Shown: positions 6,938 to 14,329 of the stretch, in pieces | How the letters are laid out: each line of letters begins with the position of its first letter | How positions within the stretch are numbered: the stretch's first letter is position 1 | Source of the DNA: an uncultured Acidobacteriota bacterium | GTDB lineage: Bacteria > Acidobacteriota > Terriglobia > UBA7540 | Length of the DNA stretch: 15,523 bases | Direction: 5' to 3' | Assembly (NCBI GenBank): GCA_937900045.1 | Contig: CALCEB010000187.1 | Coordinates: 1-15,523, forward strand | Position numbers and translations under genes: made by a program | Notes under the pieces: generated by a model | Told to the model about the DNA's origin: nothing | Seen by the model: the letters and a program-made list of their open reading frames with translations, nothing else | Database searches by the model: none

Positions 6938-7756
6938 ATGCCGCTTTACCAAGCCGTCGTTCTCGCCATCGTTCAGGGCATCGCCGAGTTTTTGCCAATA
7001 TCGAGCACCGGGCACCTGATTCTGTTTCCGTGGCTGCTGGGCTGGAAGGATCCCGGCCTAACTTTTGACGTGGCCCTTCATGCCGGGACGCTGGTTGCGG
7101 TACTGATATATTTCTGGCGGACTTGGGTAGAGATGCTTGCGGCCGCGGCTGGGCTGGGCCGTGGGGACCCGGTTGTGGTGCGCCAAAAGCGCCGGCTCTT
7201 CTGGTATTTGATCGTTGCGACGATCCCGGGCGGAATTATCGGTCTGCTTTTCGAGAAGGCAGCGGATGAACAACTCCGCCAGCCGGTCATAATCGGATTC
7301 GCCCTGGTGATTGTGGCGCTCCTGATGTGGGCGGGTGAAGTCCGGGGCAGGCGCCAGGAGAAGCTGGAAGATGTTGGCTTGGGCAGTGCGCTCTTCGTGG
7401 GTGTGGCGCAATCGCTGGCCGTGATCCCTGGGGTCTCACGCTCGGGAATTACGATGACCGCCGGACTGTTCAGCGGCATGGACCGGGAGACCGACGCTCG
7501 TTTTTCCTTCCTGCTTTCGACGCCCATCATTGCGGGCGCCGCTCTGAAAAAGGGGTTGGAAGTTCATAAGCATGGCTTGCCGCCGGGAATGCATCTGCCT
7601 TTTATTGTGGGCATCCTGGTTTCGGCGGCGGTCGGATACGGCGTGATCGCCTGGTTGCTACGATTTCTCTCGACCCGGACGTTCAAGCCTTTCATTGTTT
7701 ACCGGCTGGCCCTGGGTGTGCTAGTATTAGCACTCGGATGGGGATTGCGTCATTAA
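6938..7756 (+). CDS. uppP: Undecaprenyl-diphosphate phosphatase (BacA/UppP)
   Basis: 272-aa polytopic inner-membrane enzyme. It dephosphorylates undecaprenyl diphosphate, recycling the lipid carrier for peptidoglycan and other wall polymers; overproduction is known to give bacitracin resistance. Both family signatures are intact. The first is QGIAEFLPISSTGHL at residues 13-27, with acidic Glu17, Ser22/23 and His26. The second is the PGVSRSG loop containing the catalytic Arg168, followed by TAGLFSGMDRETDARFSFLLSTP. The length is normal. GGAGG at the 3' end of ribonuclease J serves as ribosome site about 12 nt upstream. The spacing of 8 nt from the previous stop suggests one transcript. The C-terminal membrane spans are complete, ending LGWGLRH. 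Confidence 0.97.
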   Translation: MPLYQAVVLAIVQGIAEFLPISSTGHLILFPWLLGWKDPGLTFDVALHAGTLVAVLIYFWRTWVEMLAAAAGLGRGDPVVVRQKRRLFWYLIVATIPGGIIGLLFEKAADEQLRQPVIIGFALVIVALLMWAGEVRGRRQEKLEDVGLGSALFVGVAQSLAVIPGVSRSGITMTAGLFSGMDRETDARFSFLLSTPIIAGAALKKGLEVHKHGLPPGMHLPFIVGILVSAAVGYGVIAWLLRFLSTRTFKPFIVYRLALGVLVLALGWGLRH

Positions 7757-7851
7757 GCCAGAGGGCAGGCTCGTAATTTAGGCTGGCGGCCGCAGGTCTG
7801 GCCGTTTGAGCGGGGAGTTCTGCCTTTCTAGCCCGCCTGCAGGAGAGGAAG

Positions 7852-10278
7852 ATGCAATCTTCGCCGGTAAAGATCAGCAAGGGCCGCGATGCGGCCGTTC
7901 ACAGTTTACCCTCGAAGCCGATTTCCAATGAGGCCCGCCGGCTCTACGAATTCTCGGGATTCCTTCTCGGGGTTCTGGGTTTGGTCTTGGTCCTTTGTCT
8001 TGCATCCTATCAGCCGGCTGATCCCTCGTTTAATACCTCAACTTCCGCCGCTTCCGTGCACAACTGGATTGGCCCGGTAGGTTCCTACACCGCAGACGCT
8101 TTGCTGCAAGCCTTCGGTTGGACCGCTTACCTCATTCCTCTCCTCTTGTTCATCACCGGGTATCGATTTTTCAGGGTCCGGCCATTTGGGTCGCCGTGGA
8201 CGAAAGTGACAGGTTGCATTCTGCTGGTGGGCTCGCTGACGGCCTTGCTGCAACTTTTTCCCGCCACTCCCCGGGTATATGGACTAATTCATGCCAGCGG
8301 TTTGGCCGGAACACTGATCGCCGCGGGACTTGCGGCTACCTTGAATCCACTTGGGGCCGCCATCTTTGCCGCTACGGTCTTTTTGACTTCGCTGTTTTTG
8401 ATCACGAAGTTCTCATTTTCAAAGGTTGGAGAGTCCGTGGGCGCGTGGGGTTTGATGATTGTCCGGCCCCTGGTTGAAAGCCTGAATGAATGGCGTGAAG
8501 ACCGCGAGCGCCGCAAGATGCAGAGGCGCATTGCCCGCGAAAAGGTGCTAGGCAAGAAGCCGGTCGATGTGCCACGGTCAACAGAGACAACGATGGTGAC
8601 CCTGCAGCCGCTTTCGCCAAAAGGCCCGGCGCCAGCCGCGAAATCGCTGGATGAGGTTGACCTGAACGGCGGTCCGGAAGACGAAGAGGAGAGCGAAATC
8701 GCCGCGTCTGCGCCCGAACCGGCTGTGGTTCTCTCCAGCCGCGAGTCCCGCAAGCCAGAGCGGTTTGCCCCATCGCCGAAGATTGTGGGTCACGGCTCCC
8801 AATCCTACAAGCTTCCCAGCACGACACTGCTGCATCCGCCGGAGGCCGAGCAAGGAATCGACGAAGATGAGTTGAAGGCCCTGGCTCAACAGCTTACCGC
8901 CAAGTTCAGCGAGTTCGGCGTCACCGGGTCCGTAACCCAGATTCATCCTGGGCCGGTCGTCACCACTTTTGAATTCAAGCCCGAGGCCGGCATCAAGTAC
9001 AGCCGCATCACCAACCTGGTGGACGACCTTTGTCTGGGCATGAAGGCTGAATCGATCCTGATTGAGCGCATTCCAGGCAAATCGACGGTGGGCATCGAGG
9101 TTCCCAATCACCGCCGCGAGATCATCTATTTGCGGGAAATCATTGAGTCCAGCGAATTTGCCGGGTCGCCTTCCCGCCTGACCATCTGCCTGGGAAAGGA
9201 TATTACCGGGAAGACTAAAGTAGGCGAGTTGACGCAAATGCCCCATTTGCTGATCGCCGGGTCCACAGGCTCCGGCAAGAGCGTGGCGATCAACTCGATG
9301 ATTCTTTCCTTGCTGTACAAATCCACGCCGGACGAAGTGAAACTCATATTGATTGACCCGAAGCGGCTGGAGCTGAATCTCTACGACGGCATCCCTCATC
9401 TTTATACGCCGATTGTGACGGAGCCGAAGGTGGCCGCAAACGTCCTTCGCCGCGCCACGCTGGAGATGGAAGAGCGCCTGAAGAAGCTGGCGCGGCACGG
9501 CGTCCGCAATATCGAACAATACAACCGGCTCTTTGAGCCGGAGTCCACCTTGAACCTTTTCGATCCGAATGGCCTCGAAGAGAAGCCGCTGCCATACTTG
9601 GTGATCGTGATTGACGAGCTGGCGGACCTGATGATGGTGGAGCCGCAGAACGTGGAAGAATCGATCACCCGCCTCGCGCAAATGGCGCGCGCGGTGGGCA
9701 TTCATCTGATTCTTGCCACGCAGCGCCCTTCGGTGGACGTGATCACGGGACTGATCAAGGCGAATCTTCCATCGCGCATCTCCTTTCGCGTTGCGTCCAA
9801 AGTGGATTCCCGGACGATCCTCGATTCCAACGGATCGGAAGCCCTGCTGGGCCGGGGCGACATGCTCTTTATGCCGCCGGCCAGCGCCCGCCTGGTCCGG
9901 CTGCACGGCTCCTTTGTGACCGAAAAGGAAATCAACCGGGTGGTGGAGTGGTGGAAGTCACAGTCCAGTCCGCAATATAACGAGGAATTTCTCAAGCCCA
10001 TCAAGGACAAAGACCGGGGGGTTGATGGCGAAGACGAGGAGGAGGTTTCCGCGGAGCTCGACGCAGTATACGAGGATGCGGTCCGGCTGGTGGTGGAATC
10101 CGGCAAGGCTTCTACGTCACTCCTACAACGCCGGCTACGGCTGGGCTATGGCCGCGCGGCGCGGCTCCTCGACATGATGCAGCGGGACGGCATCATCAGC
10201 GCTCCCGACGGCTCAAGGCCGCGGGAGGTCATCAAGCGCCCGGATTGGCTGCAAGAAGTGGATGAATCTTTGCGATAA
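7852..10278 (+). CDS. ftsK: DNA translocase FtsK/SpoIIIE
   Basis: 808 aa, a normal size for this family. It is an ATP-driven double-stranded DNA pump at the division septum that clears and aligns chromosome ends and links division to dimer resolution. The N-terminus has four to five membrane segments (about 33-53, 83-104, 119-136, 150-187). A charged Pro/Ala/Glu linker (~200-340) follows, then the alpha/beta motor. Walker A GSTGSGKS is at 470-477, the DPKRLEL segment follows, and Walker B VIVIDELAD has Asp588/Glu589. ATQRPSVDVITG and FRVASKVDSRTILD are also present. The C-terminal gamma winged helix (~735-800, LLQRRLRLGYGRAARLLDMM) would read the polar KOPS-type sequences. GGAGAGGAAG just before the ATG is a strong ribosome site. 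It ends at a clear terminator (10287-10326). The 95-nt gap after uppP leaves open whether it has its own promoter. Confidence 0.97.
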   Translation: MQSSPVKISKGRDAAVHSLPSKPISNEARRLYEFSGFLLGVLGLVLVLCLASYQPADPSFNTSTSAASVHNWIGPVGSYTADALLQAFGWTAYLIPLLLFITGYRFFRVRPFGSPWTKVTGCILLVGSLTALLQLFPATPRVYGLIHASGLAGTLIAAGLAATLNPLGAAIFAATVFLTSLFLITKFSFSKVGESVGAWGLMIVRPLVESLNEWREDRERRKMQRRIAREKVLGKKPVDVPRSTETTMVTLQPLSPKGPAPAAKSLDEVDLNGGPEDEEESEIAASAPEPAVVLSSRESRKPERFAPSPKIVGHGSQSYKLPSTTLLHPPEAEQGIDEDELKALAQQLTAKFSEFGVTGSVTQIHPGPVVTTFEFKPEAGIKYSRITNLVDDLCLGMKAESILIERIPGKSTVGIEVPNHRREIIYLREIIESSEFAGSPSRLTICLGKDITGKTKVGELTQMPHLLIAGSTGSGKSVAINSMILSLLYKSTPDEVKLILIDPKRLELNLYDGIPHLYTPIVTEPKVAANVLRRATLEMEERLKKLARHGVRNIEQYNRLFEPESTLNLFDPNGLEEKPLPYLVIVIDELADLMMVEPQNVEESITRLAQMARAVGIHLILATQRPSVDVITGLIKANLPSRISFRVASKVDSRTILDSNGSEALLGRGDMLFMPPASARLVRLHGSFVTEKEINRVVEWWKSQSSPQYNEEFLKPIKDKDRGVDGEDEEEVSAELDAVYEDAVRLVVESGKASTSLLQRRLRLGYGRAARLLDMMQRDGIISAPDGSRPREVIKRPDWLQEVDESLR

Positions 10279-10286
10279 AATCTCTT

Positions 10287-10326
10287 AAGCATTGGGCTGG
10301 ATCAGGACTCCGGCCTTTGCTTTTTC
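10287..10326 (+). terminator. Intrinsic terminator after ftsK
   Basis: Lower stem AAGCA (10287-10291) with TGCTT (10318-10322), internal loop, upper stem GGCTGG (10295-10300) with CCGGCC (10310-10315, one G-U pair), 9-nt loop, then a T-run continuing TTTTT. It starts 8 nt after the ftsK stop and fits a rho-independent terminator. Confidence 0.7.
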
Positions 10327-10407
10327 CTATTTTCGCTCCGGAATTTCGTTTCAGCCTTCGCACCGTCAGGATTTGGAATTCTCACCTGCTACGTTTTTCT
10401 TTGTTTT

Positions 10408-10434
10408 TATCACATCGCATTGTGATATAATTGT
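10408..10434 (+). promoter_or_regulatory. Extended -10 promoter with overlapping operator, pseudogene copy
   Basis: Perfect inverted repeat TATCACA (10408-10414), 6-nt spacer, TGTGATA (10421-10427). The right arm runs into TGATATAAT, a perfect extended -10 (TGn + TATAAT, -10 at 10426-10431). Bases 10412-10434 are identical to 11734-11756 before the intact MarR gene. An operator lying on the -10 is the typical layout for a self-repressing MarR regulator; the regulator's identity is inferred from linkage. Confidence 0.6.
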
Positions 10435-10439
10435 TCATG

Positions 10440-10718
10440 AATTGTTATCAAGCTCTTGAGAAGCGCACTCGCAGCTTGGCTGTTTGACCTGGCGCAGTGT
10501 TGTTGCCGCCTGCGGCAGTTCCTTTGTTTCAACGAACGCGCCGCTCCGGCTCGACACATGACGCCGTCACAGCATCAGTAGCTGGCGAGGCGGGGGTTTT
10601 ACAAGGAAGGGCTGGGCCGCCATTTCCGAATTGGCGGAGTCTCTGCAAGAGCGGCATAACGCCGCTGTGGGCTTGGTGGAACGCGCCGCCCCGCGGGAGT
10701 TGGTGGCCCACGAAGGCC
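10440..10718 (+). pseudogene. Decayed MarR-family regulator gene
   Basis: Degenerate copy of the intact MarR gene at 11780-12274. The best block, 10615-10690 against 11950-12025, matches at about 68 of 76 bases. It encodes AAISELAESLQERHNAAVG, against ATISDLAEFLQERHNAVVG in the intact protein, which covers the DNA-recognition helix. Upstream, CTTGAGAAGCGCACTCGC and CTGGCGCAG match the intact start region, but the GTG start and its ribosome site are gone. An extra base turns GTTGAG into GTTTGA, giving a stop and frameshift, and the middle section has further length changes. The wing and C-terminal half are missing because the copy runs straight into the repeat element at 10719. It cannot make a functional regulator. 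Its upstream promoter and operator remain intact. Confidence 0.8.
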
Positions 10719-10871
10719 GTCAGGGCACGGTTTTAACCGTGCCGTTTCAGCGCCGGAACCCCCTTCTCTTATCTCGCATCCCGAACGGTCCATTGTAACG
10801 GACCGTTTGGGATGCGAGATAAAAGACAATCAAAACACCGTTCTTCGGCACGGTTAAAACCGTGCCCTGAC
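10719..10871. mobile_element. MITE/REPIN-like non-coding element with 26-bp inverted termini
   Basis: Bases 10719-10744 and 10846-10871 are perfect 26-bp inverted repeats, beginning GTCAGGGCACGG and ending CCGTGCCCTGAC. Each terminus is itself a hairpin (GGCACGGTT, two bases, AACCGTGCC). Between them sits a further 23-bp-arm hairpin. The 153 bp encode nothing plausible. It interrupts the MarR-like pseudogene exactly where similarity stops. I see no clear target-site duplication. Paired REP-type hairpins mobilised in trans by a TnpA-REP/RAYT enzyme (REPIN) or a MITE of a DDE transposon are the two main options; similar GGCACGG..CCGTGCC repeats are, as I recall, frequent in Acidobacteriota. Confidence 0.7.
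10769..10822. repeat. Large central hairpin of the repeat element
   Basis: Arms 10769-10791 and 10800-10822 are 23 nt each with a single mismatch that is a G-U pair in RNA, and enclose an 8-nt loop. The left arm begins TTATCTCGCATCCC. Stability far exceeds what a random spacer would show. It is a different sequence from the terminal repeats, so the element holds three stem-loops in a row. Confidence 0.8.
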
Positions 10872-10928
10872 AGTCCCCTATTGGAGGTTCGTGAATAATC
10901 CGGGTTACGTACTCCCGGCATCGGTTTA

Positions 10929-10947
10929 TATCACAAGGTGATACACT
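10929..10947 (+). promoter_or_regulatory. Operator-like palindrome and -10 before the RsbRD_N-like gene
   Basis: TATCAC (10929-10934), AAG, GTGATA (10938-10943) is a perfect inverted repeat using the same half-site as the MarR promoters but with a 3-nt centre. It overlaps TGATACACT, an extended -10-like element (10939-10947), repeating the operator-on-the-minus-10 layout. It is about 60 nt upstream of the start at 11008. No good -35 is visible. Confidence 0.45.
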
Positions 10948-11007
10948 ATTAATCCGTGTTAGGTTTCGAGGATCAAAACGGGATCTAATAAGGTGGATGG
11001 GTTTTGA

Positions 11008-11535
11008 ATGCTTTCTGACCGATTGATTAAGATGATTGAAACTCACGCGGAAGAGCTAACGCGCGGTGCTCTGAGCGACTTGCAAAGCAGTCCGAACACG
11101 CCTTCTTACCAAAAGCTTTCGCACGACGACCTATACCAGCGGGTATATAAGGTTTACCACGATTTAGGCGGCTGGCTGTGGGAAAAGACGGACGAAGCCA
11201 TCCAAACCTGGTATCTCCAACTCGGAGAGGAGCGTTTCAACCAGGGTATCCCTCTTAGCGAAGTCATTTGGGCTCTGATTCTCACGAGGTGCCGGTTGCG
11301 AGATTACATTCGCAATTCCGGGCTGGCGAATTCAGCGATCGATCTTTACCAGCAAATGGAACTCCATCAGTTGGTCAGCCATTTTTTTGATCGCGCAATC
11401 TACTATACCGTGGCAGGTTATGAGAACGCGGCAGCGATGAGGCGCGACGACAGTGTGCTCACTGGGCGTCCGGTAAGCTGGGCAAGACGCTCGCTGCGGG
11501 GCCCTCGAATCGGCCACAGCCAGTATCGTGAATGA
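11008..11535 (+). CDS. RsbRD N-terminal-like helical sensor protein
   Basis: 175-aa soluble protein with no signal peptide or membrane span. Residues 1-145 are mostly helical: LSDRLIKMIETHAEELTRG, YQKLSHDDLYQRVYKVYHDLGGWL, IPLSEVIWALILTRCRLRDYI and ELHQLVSHFFDRAIYYTVAGYE. This fits the RsbRD_N (RsbT co-antagonist N-terminal) fold, a globin-like sensor module of stressosome proteins, here without a STAS domain. I recall such stand-alone versions as common in Acidobacteriota. The last ~30 residues are Arg/Ser-rich and look atypical, so a changed C-terminus is possible. AAGGTGG lies 11 nt before the ATG. It is preceded by the 10929 operator-like site and followed by the MarR gene, so regulation by that MarR is plausible. 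It would feed into a stress-signalling partner elsewhere in the genome. Confidence 0.65.
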   Translation: MLSDRLIKMIETHAEELTRGALSDLQSSPNTPSYQKLSHDDLYQRVYKVYHDLGGWLWEKTDEAIQTWYLQLGEERFNQGIPLSEVIWALILTRCRLRDYIRNSGLANSAIDLYQQMELHQLVSHFFDRAIYYTVAGYENAAAMRRDDSVLTGRPVSWARRSLRGPRIGHSQYRE

Positions 11536-11733
11536 TTCTGGTTTGCCGGAGGCCTTTTGCGCGCCGGCTGAGAGTCCCAGCAAGGTCAGGCCTAATGAGC
11601 TTGATGCCTGGTCAAGGTTGGCCGTAGACCATGACGCTGCCGCCAAGGCCACGGCTACAAACGCCTTGGACGTTCCCGCCGAATCGATTGCATCCGATGA
11701 GAGCCATGAGTCCTAACAAATGCTGTCGCCGAT

Positions 11734-11756
11734 ACATCGCATTGTGATATAATTGT
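11734..11756 (+). promoter_or_regulatory. Extended -10 promoter of the MarR gene
   Basis: Contains TGATATAAT (11745-11753), a perfect extended -10, and the TGTGATA half-site. The 23 bases are identical to 10412-10434. The left half-site is reduced to ACA here, whereas the pseudogene promoter keeps the full inverted repeat. Transcription would start near 11760, giving a ~20-nt leader to the GTG at 11780. Confidence 0.6.
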
Positions 11757-11779
11757 CAGGGGATGGTCATAAGGTCTCT

Positions 11780-12274
11780 GTGAAGGCTCCTGAGAAACTC
11801 GCACGCGGCTTGCTTGTTGAGCTGGCCCAGTTTCGTTATCGTTTGCGCCTGTTCCTTCGTTTTAGCGAGCGCGCGGCGCGAGCCGGAGGTGTGACACCCC
11901 AGCAGCACCAGTTGCTTCTCGGGGTCGCGGGTTACACGGGTCAGGGTTGGGCCACGATTTCCGATTTGGCGGAGTTTCTGCAAGAGCGGCATAACGCCGT
12001 TGTAGGCTTAGTGGAACGCGCCGCGCATCGGGGGCTGGTGACCAAGAAGGTCATTGCCCGGGATCATCGTTTCGTCGGGGTGGTCCTAACCCCTGAAGGC
12101 CGCAAGATCCTCGGCAAGCTGGCTCAATTGCATCGTAGAGAACTGGTGCGCTTTCGGGATGGGATTGCTCCCCCTCATGAAAGCGGCGGCAAGAATCTTC
12201 GGGCTCGGAAAGAGCGCCGGCCGGCCCCTAAAACTCGCCCGCATTCTCTGAAACGTAATGAAAAAAGACTCTGA
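11780..12274 (+). CDS. MarR-family transcriptional regulator
   Basis: 164 aa from GTG at 11780, preceded by TAAGGT at 5-nt spacing. A TTG at 11753 is in frame but lies inside the -10 element and cannot be the start. Residues ~8-35 form the dimerisation helix, 58-82 the helix-turn-helix (ATISDLAEFLQERHNAVVGLVERA) and 86-107 the wing, with the hallmark acidic/basic DHRFVGVVLTPEG segment. The tail from about 128 is very basic (RARKERRPAP, KRNEKRL) and longer than usual. It binds DNA as a dimer, presumably the TATCACA/TGTGATA sites at its own promoter and before the RsbRD_N-like gene, acting as repressor; no ligand can be inferred. A degraded paralogue lies 1.3 kb upstream. It ends 99 nt before the first CLC gene on the same strand. 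Confidence 0.85.
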   Translation: MKAPEKLARGLLVELAQFRYRLRLFLRFSERAARAGGVTPQQHQLLLGVAGYTGQGWATISDLAEFLQERHNAVVGLVERAAHRGLVTKKVIARDHRFVGVVLTPEGRKILGKLAQLHRRELVRFRDGIAPPHESGGKNLRARKERRPAPKTRPHSLKRNEKRL

Positions 12275-12373
12275 GAACGAGTTTCGCCCGGGCCGGAGTA
12301 GAATGCGGCCCAGTAAGACCATGCGCGCCGCCTGAGTTGATCCGCTAAAAAGCGGGGGGACACAAGAATCGCG

Positions 12374-14101
12374 ATGTCAAAAAGAACAAGCTGGGTGCTG
12401 AAACATCCGTTGCTCCGGAAATATTTTCCCCTGGTGCACGAAGACCTGAGCGCCACCTATTCGCGCGACCTGGGCAAATGGCTTGTCATCGCGCCCATGA
12501 TCGGAGTGACCACGGGCCTCGCGGTCACGGGCATCGCCGTCATTATTCTGCGGAAGCTTTGGCCCGCCGTGCTCGGCTACTATTTGCGCCGTCATTGGGC
12601 CATTGTGCCGGGAGTCGTCGCCGGGTTTGCGGCGACGGGGTTCATCATGCAGTTTCTGACCCGTGATCCGGACGAGCACTCGACAGAAGAAATTATCCGT
12701 TCCTATCACAACCACCAGGGCGACATTGACATGCGTCCGTTTTTCCCAAAACTTCTCGCGGCCGTTACCACCGTGGGGTTCGGAGGCAGCGCCGCCCTCG
12801 AAGGGCCCAGCATCTATGGCGGCGGCGCGATCGGGTCCTGGCTCTGGGCGAAACTGCGGAGGTTCAATCTCCAGCCCCGCGACCGCCGGATCATGCTGAT
12901 CAGCGGCGCTGCGGCTGGCATGGCTGCGGTATTTCGCGCTCCGTTGACCGGCTTGGTCTTCGCCCTGGAAATGCCTTACAAGGACGACTTGGCGCATGAG
13001 GCTCTGCTGCCCTCGCTGATCGCTTCGGTCGTCTCCTACGTGACGCTGGCTTTCTTTTTAGGCGCCACGCCCATTTTTGATTTTGCCAGCGCCACGTCTT
13101 TTACTGGCCGCGACCTCGTCTGGTGTGCGCTACTGGGCCTTGTCATAGGGCTGATCGCTATGATTTTCGCAATCACCTTCCGTCGCGCCCGCAGCTTCGT
13201 CCTGAAGTGGGCCGTGTCCCACTGGATCAAGCTCGCCATCGGCGGCTTCCTCACGGGAGTCTGTGGCCTGGCATTCGTATTGATTTTCAAAGGCGCGCTC
13301 TTGCCGATTGGCCCGAACTACGAGGCGGTGGGAGCGATTCTCAGCGTGCAGCGCAGCCCACTGGAGTTGGTTACCTTCGGACTGCTGAAGCTGGGCGCGA
13401 CGATTTTTTCACTGGCTTCGGGCGGCGTCAGCGCCATGTTCGTGCCGCTGTTCCTCACCGGCGCAACCTTTGGCACGGCATTTGGCCAGGCGATCGTCCA
13501 CACGCCTTCGCTCGAATTATATGCCGCCGTCGGCATGGCCTCGTTCATTGCCGCGGGTTACAAAACTCCCCTCGCCGCCGTGGTTTTCGTAGCCGAGGCG
13601 ACAGGCGGCCACGCCTTCATTATTCCATCGCTCATCGGGTCGGCCGTGGCGTATGCCGTTTCCGGGGACGCCTCCGTCTCCGGCGACCAGCGCCTGCACG
13701 AGGGAGCCAAGGTTCAGGATCTGAAACATATCAAAGTGGGCGAGATCATGCAGCAACATGTGATTTCCGTGCAGGCATCGCTGAGCCTGCGCGAGTTTTC
13801 GGATACCATCTCGCCCCACGACCGCCACACCGCTTTTCCGGTCTTTGAGGGTCGCCATGCCCTTGGAACCATCCCACTGTGGTCCCTCACGCGCGTGCCG
13901 CCGGAGAAATGGAAAAAGATCAATGTGCGTGACGTTGCCAATCATCGCGTGATGACGGTTCCGTCCGATTGCGACGCCCTGGAAGCTCTGCGGCTGCTGC
14001 TGAGCGAGAGTGGAGAGCACATGCTGTTCGTCATGTCGGCCCCAGGAAAGATGGAAGGCATCGTGACCAAGGCAGACATCCTGGGAGCTTTGAAGATTTG
14101 A
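12374..14101 (+). CDS. CLC-family anion channel/transporter with two CBS domains
   Basis: 575 aa. It is an inner-membrane CLC protein moving chloride or another anion. The membrane part (~30-435) keeps the gating glutamate in ALEGPS (Glu143) and the late SGGVSAMFVP motif (349-358). The usual GSGIP filter is replaced by GDIDMRP (116-122). The position equivalent to the internal proton glutamate of E. coli ClcA (second Glu of IIEEM) is Met200 after Glu199, and the central filter tyrosine (SIY) appears as SVS. Two CBS domains follow (~455-515 and ~519-575, DVANHRVMTV...EGIVTKADILGAL), which typically bind adenine nucleotides. The start at ATG 12374 has only a weak G-rich site upstream. By my reading this would be channel-like or have altered ion selectivity. 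It may belong with the CLC gene 228 nt downstream. Confidence 0.9.
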   Translation: MSKRTSWVLKHPLLRKYFPLVHEDLSATYSRDLGKWLVIAPMIGVTTGLAVTGIAVIILRKLWPAVLGYYLRRHWAIVPGVVAGFAATGFIMQFLTRDPDEHSTEEIIRSYHNHQGDIDMRPFFPKLLAAVTTVGFGGSAALEGPSIYGGGAIGSWLWAKLRRFNLQPRDRRIMLISGAAAGMAAVFRAPLTGLVFALEMPYKDDLAHEALLPSLIASVVSYVTLAFFLGATPIFDFASATSFTGRDLVWCALLGLVIGLIAMIFAITFRRARSFVLKWAVSHWIKLAIGGFLTGVCGLAFVLIFKGALLPIGPNYEAVGAILSVQRSPLELVTFGLLKLGATIFSLASGGVSAMFVPLFLTGATFGTAFGQAIVHTPSLELYAAVGMASFIAAGYKTPLAAVVFVAEATGGHAFIIPSLIGSAVAYAVSGDASVSGDQRLHEGAKVQDLKHIKVGEIMQQHVISVQASLSLREFSDTISPHDRHTAFPVFEGRHALGTIPLWSLTRVPPEKWKKINVRDVANHRVMTVPSDCDALEALRLLLSESGEHMLFVMSAPGKMEGIVTKADILGALKI

Positions 14102-14329
14102 GGCAGGGAAATGCTGAAGCCCGTTTCTGAAGCCTTCTCCAAAGGGATGGCGACCCGGAGGGTTGAGCCGGCTCCCCCAGGTCAGGGGCCTCGAGCGGTC
14201 TGCCCGGCTCGGGACCAGCGGGTTGCAACGGCGCTTGAACTCTGAATTCTCGCCCGCCCGCCCCATTGCGCCGAAGACCCCGGTGCTGCTCGTTTCCTCC
14301 CGGACGCATCGAAGTGCAGGAGGCAGTTG

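Noticed and set aside
8578..9906. 442-codon minus-strand frame opposite ftsK
   Set aside because: Antisense shadow of the conserved FtsK motor domain, composition typical of such shadows, no start signal.
10497..10736. 79-codon open frame as a real gene
   Set aside because: It mixes frames of the decayed MarR copy and runs into the inverted-repeat element; no ribosome site.
11528..11716. 62-codon plus-strand frame overlapping the end of the RsbRD_N-like gene by 8 nt
   Set aside because: GTG start without a ribosome site, low-complexity Ala/Ser/Glu composition, no family likeness. It could be the remnant of a lost C-terminus, but nothing shows this.
11753..11779. Earlier TTG start for the MarR gene
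   Set aside because: The TTG lies inside the extended -10 element, upstream of any transcript from that promoter; the GTG at 11780 has a proper ribosome site.
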